Positions 22,652-29,017 of a DNA stretch of 34,962 nucleotides are shown in pieces. This DNA is from Candidatus Chisholmbacteria bacterium (GTDB lineage Bacteria; Patescibacteriota; Microgenomatia; UBA1400; JACOWY01), in the NCBI GenBank assembly GCA_016176555.1, contig JACOWY010000024.1, positions 1-34,962 of the forward strand, in the 5' to 3' direction. Position 1 is the first letter of the stretch. Every line of letters starts with the position of its first letter. The notes beneath the pieces are model-generated. The model saw nothing but the letters and a program-made list of their open reading frames with translations, had not been told where the DNA came from and made no database searches. Position numbers and translations under genes: made by a program.

Positions 22652-22664
22652 AAAGTTCAACTTT
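22652..22664 (+). repeat. AAAGTTCAACTTT palindrome, right of the RAYT gene
   Basis: Second copy, same orientation, overlapping the stop codon (22657-22659) of the neighbouring TIM-barrel gene. Confidence 0.85.
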
Positions 22665-23442
22665 GTTTTAAGAGCCAGGAAAGAAGTTTTTTCCAGGAGT
22701 TTTGAATTGCTTTTTCGCCCAAAACCTCGACAGTCAAAAAACCAGTGTAAGTTTTGGCTTTAACTGCGTTGACTAACTGCTCTAGGTTGATTTCCCCGAG
22801 GCCGAATTCAAGATGGTCGCCGCCTGCTCTAGTGCCGTCGACGAGGTGGATATTTTTTATCTGGTGGTGATGTTGGTTAAAAATCCTGGTGGGATTTTCG
22901 ATTTGACGCCAAGCATGGCCAGTGTCGAGAGTTAAGGGAATGGTGGGAAAGATTTTGGCGAGGGTGGTTGTATTGAATGCCGAAAGGCGGACGCTGTGGC
23001 CGGGAGGGAGGTTTTCAATAGCAAGTTGGGGTTTGATTTCAGAAATTAGGGGGAACAGCTCTTTTTTTAGAGTAGTGGTGACCGCTGCTACTGAATGGAA
23101 GAAAGGGTAGTTGCCAAGGTGGAAGGTGATGAGTTCGGCTTTTAGTCTTTTGGCGAGAGCGGCAGTGTCTTTGAGGGTCCGATAGGCGGCGGCACGAAGG
23201 TGTCGGTTAGGTGAGACAAACGAGGTTTCGATAAAAGGGGCATGGACAAGGTGCCGATAGGTAGCGAGATTAGTATTGAGCCAAATAACGTCTTCATTTT
23301 TGAGGGGTAGCGACTCGAGCCAGATTTCGATGTGGTCGACTTTGGGGAGTGCCTTGATGAAGCGAAGCTGTCTTTCCCAATCGTTGCGATTGTGATTCAG
23401 GAGGTTAAAGAAAACTCCTTTAGAAGGAAGAACCTTTTGCAT
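22657..23442 (-). CDS. TIM-barrel metal enzyme (endonuclease IV / sugar phosphate isomerase-epimerase fold)
   Basis: 261 aa of the AP-endonuclease-2/xylose-isomerase-like TIM-barrel superfamily. The metal ligands expected at strand ends are all visible: His in LVHAPF, His in ITFHLG, Glu in LAIENLP, Asp and His in LTLDTGHA, His in NIHLVD, Asp-x-Leu region GDHLEFGLGEI, and Glu in LTVEVLG. This complete set argues for an active enzyme. DNA repair (endonuclease IV) or sugar isomerisation cannot be separated by eye; the short size and GxGEI motif are common to both. The ATG is six bases from a palindromic -10 shared with rseP. Its stop codon lies within an AAAGTTCAACTTT repeat. Confidence 0.8.
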   Translation of the reverse strand: MQKVLPSKGVFFNLLNHNRNDWERQLRFIKALPKVDHIEIWLESLPLKNEDVIWLNTNLATYRHLVHAPFIETSFVSPNRHLRAAAYRTLKDTAALAKRLKAELITFHLGNYPFFHSVAAVTTTLKKELFPLISEIKPQLAIENLPPGHSVRLSAFNTTTLAKIFPTIPLTLDTGHAWRQIENPTRIFNQHHHQIKNIHLVDGTRAGGDHLEFGLGEINLEQLVNAVKAKTYTGFLTVEVLGEKAIQNSWKKLLSWLLKQS

Positions 23443-23459
23443 GTTAGAATTCTAGCATG
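23440..23459. promoter_or_regulatory. Palindromic bidirectional extended -10 for two leaderless genes
   Basis: The two divergent start codons (23442 on - and 23457 on +) are joined by an almost perfect palindrome whose centre is TAGAATTCTA. On + it reads TGTTAGAAT and then six bases to ATG; on - it reads TGCTAGAAT and then six bases to ATG. Each strand therefore has an extended -10, and the two -10 boxes overlap. Confidence 0.7.
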
Positions 23460-24602
23460 ACGTTTTTGATTTTCTTGATTGTGCTTTCTCTTCTAGTCAT
23501 GGTGCATGAGCTGGGGCACTTTATTTCCGCCAAGAAGAGCGGCATCCTGATAGAGGAATTTGGCTTTGGGTTGCCTCCCCGGATTTGGGGCAAGAAAATT
23601 GGGGAGACAATTTACAGTCTGAATCTTTTGCCGATTGGAGGCTTTGTGAAGCTGTTTGGGGAAGAGCAGCATGAAGTACAAAATGTACAAGAAGTACAAA
23701 AGGTACAAGAGGTAGGTGTTGAACGAGCCTTTTTTCAAAAACCACGTGGGGTGAGAGCGGTGATTTTGACTGCTGGGGTGGCGATGAACTTCCTTTTGGG
23801 GGTGCTATTATTTTCGATAATTTATAGCATTAGCGGCGTGCCGGCGGAAACTGACGAGGTGCGGATAGTTGAGGTAGTACCGGGGAGTCCGGCAGCAGAG
23901 ATGGGACTTACAGCTGGGGAAGAAGTGTATTCTGTCAATGGCGAGGAAGTGATATCGACCAACCAATTTGTGACATTGATAAGCGAGAAGGCAGGAAAAG
24001 AGCTAGAGCTTTTAGTGGGAGAGCCAGATTTGCAGGCGTACGGACGAATAGTGACGGTAACGCCGCGGGAGAACCCGCCCGAAGGCGAAGGGGCATTGGG
24101 GGTGGTGGTGAGCAATGTACAGCTGACCCATTACCCTTTTTGGCAAATGCCGTTTAGAGGCGCGTGGTTTGGATTGCAAGAAGCGTTTGCTTGGGGAATG
24201 ACGATTATTGGGGGGCTCTTTGTGATGGTGAGGGACTTACTGTTTGCGGGAGTGGTGCCGCAGGACGTGGCGGGGCCGGTGGGGATTTTTCAATTGACGG
24301 GGACGGTGGCCCAAGCGGGGATTTTGCCGCTTCTCCAATTTGTGGGAGTCTTGTCGGTGAATTTAGCTGTCTTGAATCTTTTGCCCCTTCCGGCATTGGA
24401 TGGGGGGAGGCTGGCGTTTTTGGGGTTTGAGGCTTTGACGGGGAGAAGGGTGCACGCGCGAGTGGAACAGTGGGTGCACGCAGCGGGGATGGCGCTATTA
24501 TTGTTTTTAATGCTCTTGGTGACCCTAAATGACGTGGTGCGGATTACGGGAGCCGGGACAGTGTGGGGATTGTTTGAAAAGGTGGCGGGGCTTTTGGGCT
24601 AG
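23457..24602 (+). CDS. rseP: Site-2 zinc metalloprotease (RseP/M50 family)
   Basis: Membrane protease for regulated intramembrane proteolysis. The 381 aa begin with a membrane segment carrying the zinc motif HELGH at 17-21. Further membrane segments follow near residues 100-125 (LTAGVAMNFLLGVLLFSIIY) and at the C-terminus. One PDZ domain (VPGSPAAEMGLTAGEEVYSVNGEEV) lies between them, and the second zinc motif is in NLLPLPALDGGRLAF at about 305-320. A V-Q-E/K run near residues 74-86 is coded by four 9-bp repeat units and is absent from the family, probably lying in a loop. Translation looks leaderless from the bidirectional promoter. No anti-sigma factor is in view. Confidence 0.92.
   Translation: MTFLIFLIVLSLLVMVHELGHFISAKKSGILIEEFGFGLPPRIWGKKIGETIYSLNLLPIGGFVKLFGEEQHEVQNVQEVQKVQEVGVERAFFQKPRGVRAVILTAGVAMNFLLGVLLFSIIYSISGVPAETDEVRIVEVVPGSPAAEMGLTAGEEVYSVNGEEVISTNQFVTLISEKAGKELELLVGEPDLQAYGRIVTVTPRENPPEGEGALGVVVSNVQLTHYPFWQMPFRGAWFGLQEAFAWGMTIIGGLFVMVRDLLFAGVVPQDVAGPVGIFQLTGTVAQAGILPLLQFVGVLSVNLAVLNLLPLPALDGGRLAFLGFEALTGRRVHARVEQWVHAAGMALLLFLMLLVTLNDVVRITGAGTVWGLFEKVAGLLG
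23676..23711 (+). repeat. 9-bp GTACAARAA repeat inside rseP
   Basis: Four units, GTACAAAAT, GTACAAGAA, GTACAAAAG and GTACAAGAG, in the same reading phase as in topA (Val-Gln-x). Confidence 0.9.
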
Positions 24603-24603
24603 C

Positions 24604-24670
24604 CAGGTCCGAGAGCGGACTTGGCTTGTTGACCACCTCCCAGGTGAGAATTGCTTACACCTGGGAGGTG
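24604..24670 (+). repeat. Two hairpins after rseP, including element A2
   Basis: A small stem (CCAGGTCCG/CGGACTTGG, 24604-24624) without a T run is followed by A2. Its arms CACCTCCCAGGTG (24634-24646) and CACCTGGGAGGTG (24658-24670) form a perfect 13-bp inverted repeat. A2 with flanking bases is the exact reverse complement of A1 at 19412-19454 over roughly 45 bp. Confidence 0.9.
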
Positions 24671-24706
24671 TCCTGATCGGGGTGGGTATCTATAGTGCCA
24701 GGAGGT

Positions 24707-25000
24707 TTACAGTATCACGGGGTTTACAGTCTCAAAGGTGAGACTGTAAGCTCTCCTTTTGAAGCTAAATTTGACACTGTAGCCCTTCGCATTGAGACTA
24801 TAGTGAGACTGTAGCTTTTGGGTTGAGACTGTAGGCTTTGGGTTTGAAGCTAAATCTGACACTGTAGCTCTTTAATTTGACACTGTAGTGACACTGTAGC
24901 CTCTCGCATTGACACTGTAGTGACACTGTAACTACTGTTTTTGAAGCTAACTCTGGCACTGTCGGCTGGGGGGTTGGCACTATAGTGACACTAGAGACTG
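24707..25000 (+). repeat. Phased array of 13 direct 10-bp repeats (GASACTRTAG)
   Basis: Units of the form GACACTGTAG or GAGACTGTAG start at 24740, 24773, 24794, 24805, 24825, 24858, 24879, 24890, 24911, 24922, 24955, 24976 and 24987. Intervals are 33, 21, 11, 20, 33, 21, 11, 21, 11, 33, 21, 11. The word GAAGCTAA lies in the last three 33-bp gaps' positions 24761, 24846 and 24943, always 12 bases before a unit. Two inverted copies precede the array (24707, 24724), the second making a 10-bp inverted repeat with the first unit. No gene is seen in this 533-base gap. Confidence 0.9.
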
Positions 25001-25028
25001 AGAATTTTTGGGTTATATAATACTTTTA

Positions 25029-25084
25029 CACTCCGGGAGTGAAACCCAAATCTGAGTTAAAATAAGAGTTTCACTCCCGGAGTG
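25029..25084 (-). repeat. Long hairpin element B2 (CACTCCGGGAGTG family)
   Basis: Arms CACTCCGGGAGTGAAAC (25029-25045) and complement (25068-25084), 17-bp perfect, 22-nt loop. The loop is a diverged reverse complement of the B1 loop, so B2 is B1 in opposite orientation. Confidence 0.9.
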
Positions 25085-25096
25085 GGAGGCTACGGG

Positions 25097-25125
25097 TTTA
25101 CACGAGAGAGTCTATATTAGATACT
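25097..25125 (+). promoter_or_regulatory. Promoter of proS, near-leaderless
   Basis: TTTACA (25097-25102), 17-bp spacer, GATACT (25120-25125), ten bases before ATG 25136. No SD site. Confidence 0.45.
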
Positions 25126-25135
25126 TAAGAAATAT

Positions 25136-26821
25136 ATGCGGCAGTCGAAGTTGTTTGGCAAGACTTTGCGGCAAAAGCCCAAATCGGCGACGGTGAAAAG
25201 CCACGAGCTTTTATTAAAGGCTGGTTTTATCAAGCCCGTGGCGGCGGGGATTTATAGCTTTATGCCGTTGGGCTTCAGGGTGTTGGAGAAAGTGGATCGG
25301 ATTATCAAAGAGGAGCTGGCTCGCGAAGGCGTGCAGCATTTGCTCATGCCTCTCGTTCACCCGAGTACCTTGTGGCAAGAAACGGGCAGACGCAAAAAGA
25401 TGGAGCGGATTTTAGCCACCTTTAGGGCGCGGCATGGGGGAGAGTATCTTTTGGCCCCGACGCATGAAGAGACGGTGACGGATTTGGCGCGATTGTTTGT
25501 GCTCAGTTACCGCGATTTGCCGGTGATTGTGAATCAGAACCAATGGAAATATCGCGACGAAGTTCGGGCGACGGGAGGCTTACTGCGCACCCGTGAGTTT
25601 TTAATGCAGGATGCCTATAGCTTTGACGTGGACGAAGCGGGTTTGGCTGAGGCGTTTACCAAAGTCAGCCGGGCGTATCACCAAATTTTCAAGCGGATGG
25701 GTTTTGCCATGACGGTGGTCAAGGCTGATAGCGGGGCCATTGGGGGGGCGGGCTCTGAGGAATTCATGGTGATCAGCGATGCAGGGGAGGATTTGATTTT
25801 TGTCTGCGACCAGTGTGATTACAAAGCCAATTTAGAAAAAGCTGAGTCGGTACCAGCGCCTTTCAAGCAAGATGAGGAAGTGAAACCGATGGAGGCAGTG
25901 CTGGGTAAAGGCATTATTGGAGTCGAGGCTTTGGCTAAGCATTTGAGGATTCCGGTGGAGAAGACGACGAAAACACTCTTGTATCAAGCTGATGAGCGAG
26001 TGGTGGCCGTGTGTGTCAGAGGGGAATATAAAGTGAGTGAGGTGAAGCTGGGGAATCTTTTGGGGGTGAGTGATCTAGCCTTAGCGAGCGAAGAGGTGGT
26101 AGAGAAGTTGACGGGAGCTAAGGTGGGCTATGCCGGGCCAGTGGGTTTACCCAAAGAGGTCGAAGTAATTTGGGATAGGACGACTGAGGGCAGAGTGAAC
26201 TTTGAGTGTGGTGGCAACAAGACTGATTATCACAACATTAATGTCAACTTTGGCAGGGACCTTTCGAGGCCGAAAGAATTCGTTGACGTCCGAGAGGTGA
26301 AAGTTGGCGAAGGGTGTGTCAATTGCAAGGCAGGCAAACTCAAAGAACAGCGAGCCATAGAACTAGCTCACGTCTTCAAACTGGGGACTATTTATTCCGA
26401 GGCTATGAGAGCTCATTTTTTAGATGAGAAAGGGGCCAAAAAACCTTTGGTGATGGGGTGCTATGGCATTGGCATGACCAGGCTCGTGGCGGCAGCGGTG
26501 GAGCAGCATCACGATGACAAAGGGATGATCTGGCCTGAGGCGATGGCCCCATATCGAGTGCATTTGTTGTCGCTTAGGGCAGAGGGCGTAGAGCAAAGAG
26601 CAGAGAGAGTTTATGAAGAACTGTTACATGCAGGTATCGAAGTGTTGTGGGATGATCGGGAGGAATCGGCGGGGGTGAAGTTTGCTGACAGTGATTTGAT
26701 TGGGATACCAGTGCGGTTGGTGGTGTCAGCCAAGACAGGTGAGAAGGTGGAATGGAAGAAAAGAGATGAGCAAGAGGTCGAGCTACTCGATTTGGACGAA
26801 GTAAAGACACGGTTGAAGTAG
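25136..26821 (+). CDS. proS: Prolyl-tRNA synthetase (bacterial type with editing insertion)
   Basis: Charges tRNA-Pro. The 561 aa begin with motif 1 (LLLKAGFIKPVAAGIYSFMPLG) and motif 2 (YRDEVRATGGLLRTREFLMQDAYSFD). A YbaK-like editing insertion occupies about residues 260-380 (LAKHLRIPVEKTTKTLLY), and motif 3 is GCYGIGMTRLVAAAVEQ. The anticodon-binding domain ends ELLDLDEVKTRLK. The insertion identifies the bacterial form. Start ATG 25136 has no SD site and lies just after a promoter-like pair of hexamers. It is followed after 55 bases by a probable small RNA with a terminator. Confidence 0.97.
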   Translation: MRQSKLFGKTLRQKPKSATVKSHELLLKAGFIKPVAAGIYSFMPLGFRVLEKVDRIIKEELAREGVQHLLMPLVHPSTLWQETGRRKKMERILATFRARHGGEYLLAPTHEETVTDLARLFVLSYRDLPVIVNQNQWKYRDEVRATGGLLRTREFLMQDAYSFDVDEAGLAEAFTKVSRAYHQIFKRMGFAMTVVKADSGAIGGAGSEEFMVISDAGEDLIFVCDQCDYKANLEKAESVPAPFKQDEEVKPMEAVLGKGIIGVEALAKHLRIPVEKTTKTLLYQADERVVAVCVRGEYKVSEVKLGNLLGVSDLALASEEVVEKLTGAKVGYAGPVGLPKEVEVIWDRTTEGRVNFECGGNKTDYHNINVNFGRDLSRPKEFVDVREVKVGEGCVNCKAGKLKEQRAIELAHVFKLGTIYSEAMRAHFLDEKGAKKPLVMGCYGIGMTRLVAAAVEQHHDDKGMIWPEAMAPYRVHLLSLRAEGVEQRAERVYEELLHAGIEVLWDDREESAGVKFADSDLIGIPVRLVVSAKTGEKVEWKKRDEQEVELLDLDEVKTRLK

Positions 26822-26876
26822 CATTTTTTTGTCTTTTTGCTACTTGCGAGGGAGAATTTGTATGGTAGAGTGAATT

Positions 26877-26961
26877 TATATTGCCCGGTGAGCCCCGTAA
26901 AAATTTTTTACGGGACAAGTTATACCACGTTCTCTTTGACGAAAGCGGACGTGGTTTTTTT
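26877..26961 (+). ncRNA. Candidate small RNA ending in an intrinsic terminator
   Basis: TATATT (26877-26882) is a plausible -10; no good -35 is seen. The following about 70 bases hold a hairpin CCCGTAAA/TTTACGGG (26894-26914) and a terminator at 26924-26961. Between promoter-like site and terminator there is no reading frame. It could instead be the 3' untranslated region of proS. Confidence 0.4.
26924..26961 (+). terminator. Intrinsic terminator downstream of proS
   Basis: ACCACGT (26924-26930) pairs with ACGTGGT (26949-26955); an inner CTTT/AAAG stem closes a GACG loop; seven T residues follow. This is the strongest terminator in the interior of the window. Confidence 0.85.
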
Positions 26962-27059
26962 GCTCTACGAGAGCAGTGATTTCCTTGGTCATCGCAAAAG
27001 TGTTTTTTATTCATTGTCAATTCTCTCAAGAAAAGGTTACGTTTAAAAACGCAGAAAAT

Positions 27060-27262
27060 GTCAATTTCTTTGCGTGCCCAAAGAAATTGACGAAAGAAAG
27101 GGCACCCGTTGAAAGCCTGTCGGAAAGTTTTGCCTCGGCTGGCGGAAGGTCTTCTCCGGCTGTCGCCGGATCAGCCCGCTGCCGCTCCTTCCGGAATTCC
27201 CTGTGGTCAGTTCCGGCTTTCCGCTCAGCCTCGGCGGCACCTTTCAGCGGCGCGGCTTTCAA
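27060..27262 (+). repeat. GC-rich structured element with terminal inverted repeats
   Basis: A perfect 13-bp inverted repeat GTCAATTTCTTTG/CAAAGAAATTGAC (27060-27072, 27079-27091) is followed by a 154-bp block bounded by TTGAAAGCC (27109-27117) and GGCTTTCAA (27254-27262). Inside are several short stems, for example CCGGC/GCCGG at 27156-27169. Base composition differs sharply from the AT-rich flanks. Overlapping reading frames exist on both strands, but none has a start signal; I do not call a gene. Confidence 0.6.
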
Positions 27263-27320
27263 AAGGGATATTAACCATTAGAAATTAGGTCAATTAGAAA
27301 TTAGGAATTTTGTGCTGTAC

Positions 27321-27383
27321 CTCTTGTACTTCTTGTACCTTTTGTACTTTTGATACTTTCCGTACCTTCCGTACCCTCTTTAC
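27321..27383 (-). repeat. 9-bp GTACAARAA array, reverse orientation, before the DHH-like gene
   Basis: Seven 9-bp units on the + strand as CTCTTGTAC, TTCTTGTAC, CTTTTGTAC, TTTTGATAC, TTTCCGTAC, CTTCCGTAC, CCTCTTTAC. It ends two bases before the extended -10 of the next gene. Confidence 0.9.
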
Positions 27384-27384
27384 T

Positions 27385-27393
27385 TGCTACAAT
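27385..27393 (+). promoter_or_regulatory. Extended -10 of the DHH-like gene
   Basis: TGCTACAAT, then seven bases to ATG 27401. The leaderless start at 27401 is favoured over the upstream in-frame starts at 27350 and 27392, which lie before or overlap the -10. Confidence 0.6.
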
Positions 27394-27400
27394 GGCGTTG

Positions 27401-28258
27401 ATGTCCAAAACTATCGTGACGCATCTTAACCCTGACCTTGATGCCTTAACGGCGGTGTGGCTTTTAAAGCGCTTTGGGGGAGAAGAGTTTGTAGAAGCCC
27501 GACTAGCCTTTATTCCAGCGGGTGAGACGTACCGTGGTGTTGCGGTCGATAGCGACCCTGAGGTGGTGCACGTAGATGTGGGATTGGGAAAATTTGATCA
27601 CCATCAAGTCGATATGAGAACATCAGCAGCGGAGCTCGTATATCAAAGTTTAGGGAAAGAAAAGCCGGAACTTACCGAAGATGAAGCATTAAAACGCTTA
27701 GTGGCCATCGTAGTTGATATTGACTATGGAGCAGGAGATTTGAGTTATCCGGAAGCGGCTTCGGATCGGTATGCAATGCTATTTAATGAGCGGCAGATTA
27801 TAGGCGGGTGGTATAGGGTGTTTCCCGGGCAAAGCGACAAGATTGCGGAGCTCGGGCTCACGGTGCTTGATGGGGTATATGAAAGTCTGCGAGGCAAGGT
27901 AGTGGCTGAGGGTGAGTTTGAGCGGGCGAAAGAGTTTGAGACGCAGTGGGGGAAGGGGATTGGGATGGAAACAGCTGAGCGGGAGTTTGGGACACTGGCA
28001 TTTGCTCGGGGGTACACGGTAGTGGTGACCAAAGATCCAGAGGGAGGGAACGTGCGGGTCAAGGCGCGGGAGAAGCAAGGCGGGAAACGGATTGATTTAA
28101 CGCCTCTTTATAACTCGGTACGAGAAAAGGATCCTGAGGCAGATTGGTATTTCCATGTGAGCCGAAAAATGCTGTTGAATGGCTCACGGGTGAATCCAAA
28201 GATGAAGGCGAGTAGATTAACGCTGGCGCAGGTGATTGCTTTGTTGCAGCATGCCTAA
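27401..28258 (+). CDS. DHH/MYG1-like predicted phosphoesterase
   Basis: 285 aa from ATG 27401. Two acidic/histidine motifs define it: THLNPDLDALTAVWLL at 7-22 and VDVGLGKFDHHQ at 58-69. They resemble the metal-binding motifs of DHH-superfamily phosphoesterases and the MYG1/UPF0160 exonuclease group (TH-x-PD-x-D and FDHHQ). A further Asp in VDIDYGAGD may complete the site. The C-terminal half (VRVKAREKQGGKRIDLTPLY) could bind nucleic acid, as in MYG1-type proteins. Substrate is unknown; an oligoribonucleotide or nucleotide phosphodiester is plausible. HIT and ribosomal genes lie downstream. Confidence 0.65.
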   Translation: MSKTIVTHLNPDLDALTAVWLLKRFGGEEFVEARLAFIPAGETYRGVAVDSDPEVVHVDVGLGKFDHHQVDMRTSAAELVYQSLGKEKPELTEDEALKRLVAIVVDIDYGAGDLSYPEAASDRYAMLFNERQIIGGWYRVFPGQSDKIAELGLTVLDGVYESLRGKVVAEGEFERAKEFETQWGKGIGMETAEREFGTLAFARGYTVVVTKDPEGGNVRVKAREKQGGKRIDLTPLYNSVREKDPEADWYFHVSRKMLLNGSRVNPKMKASRLTLAQVIALLQHA

Positions 28259-28309
28259 TCCCACACTATGGGGTTTATATTGGGGGTAGTGAGGGTTGTA
28301 ATGGTGGTG

Positions 28310-28315
28310 TACAAT
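28310..28315 (+). promoter_or_regulatory. -10 box of the HIT gene, predicted leaderless
   Basis: TACAAT (28310-28315), seven bases before ATG 28323; no SD site and no clear -35. Confidence 0.5.
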
Positions 28316-28322
28316 CACAATC

Positions 28323-28664
28323 ATGGATGATTGTATTTTTTGTAAAATTATTGCGGGAGAATTACCGACAAAAAAAGTGAGTGAGGGGGATGGATGGGTG
28401 GCTTTTCGAGACATTGCCCCTAAGGCGCCGGAGCACGTGCTCATAGTACCTAAGGAGCATATAAGGAGCCTCGGGGAGGCGCAGGATACTCATAAAGACA
28501 TGTTGGGGCGGCTGATGTTAGCCACCAGAGAAGTAGCGGAGACTTTGGGTATACGGGATGCCTATCAGGTGAAAGTGTTTTCGGGTGAGAACGCGGGGCA
28601 AACAGTGTTTCACCTCCATTTACACTTGACGGGTGGGTGGAAAGAAAAGCAAAGTGATAATTAA
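28323..28664 (+). CDS. HIT-family nucleotide hydrolase/transferase
   Basis: 113 aa of the HinT branch: CIFCKIIAGELP at the N-terminus, HVLIVPKEHI in the middle, and the histidine triad FHLHLHL with His97, His99 and His101. Such enzymes hydrolyse AMP-lysine or similar nucleoside phosphoramidates and dinucleotides. The C-terminal GGW is normal for the family. ATG 28323 follows a TACAAT box by seven bases. Confidence 0.93.
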   Translation: MDDCIFCKIIAGELPTKKVSEGDGWVAFRDIAPKAPEHVLIVPKEHIRSLGEAQDTHKDMLGRLMLATREVAETLGIRDAYQVKVFSGENAGQTVFHLHLHLTGGWKEKQSDN

Positions 28665-28677
28665 CGGTTATTAACAA

Positions 28678-28786
28678 TATAACTTGAGGGTCCCGATACA
28701 ACGCTTACTTGCTCCCATGGTCTACGTCCATGCGTCGCAAGAGCGCGTTTACGGGACACCTCGGGTTAAACAAGTTTAACTCGAGG
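28678..28786 (+). promoter_or_regulatory. Leader of rpsU with alternative hairpins
   Basis: TATAAC (28678-28683) is a possible -10. A long imperfect hairpin closed by GTCCCG (28690-28695) and CGGGAC (28752-28757) is followed by a 12-bp stem CTCGGGTTAAAC/GTTTAACTCGAG (28760-28785, one G-T pair). The segment CCTCGGGTT (28759-28767) can pair with AACTTGAGG (28681-28689) or AACTCGAGG (28778-28786), so two folds exclude each other in a read-through transcript. Confidence 0.45.
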
Positions 28787-28805
28787 GGGGGTGCGTGAAT
28801 GATTC

Positions 28806-29000
28806 ATGGCCACAGTAGTGAGAGCAAAACCAGATGAAAGCGCTGATAGCGTGATTCGGCGGTTTAAGAAAAAAGTCTTTTCTGATGAGGTACTTTTGGA
28901 GCTCAAGAAGAGGGAATATTATAAGAAGCCTTCGTTGGAACGGAAAGAACGGTTGGCCGAGCTTAAACGCCGCAGACGTCATCAGCGGTCTTTTTCTTAA
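28806..29000 (+). CDS. rpsU: Ribosomal protein S21
   Basis: 64 aa, highly basic, with the S21 pattern: VRAKPDESADSVIRRFKKKV then a REYYKKPSLERKERLAELKRR tail (given in parts: FKKKVFSDEVLLELKKREYY and KPSLERKERLAELKRRRR). It binds the 30S platform near the anti-SD region. No SD site is well placed: the G-rich run at 28784-28790 is about 15 bases away, so initiation may depend on leader structure. ybeY starts 17 bases after it. Confidence 0.93.
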   Translation: MATVVRAKPDESADSVIRRFKKKVFSDEVLLELKKREYYKKPSLERKERLAELKRRRRHQRSFS

Positions 29001-29017
29001 GTTGAGACAAAACTTTC

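Noticed and set aside
24707-25000. CRISPR array
   Set aside because: Repeat units are 10 bp with 1-23 bp between them, and there are no unique 30-bp spacers or cas genes.
26976-27281. 101-aa ORF and an opposing 78-aa ORF in the proS to DHH-like gap
   Set aside because: Both fall across the GC-rich structured element; composition follows the stems and there is no start signal. I treat the DNA as a repeat, not a gene.
28690-28757. tRNA-like gene from the 68-base GTCCCG/CGGGAC hairpin
   Set aside because: No T-loop (GGTTCRA), D-loop or anticodon arm pattern; the whole is one long imperfect hairpin.
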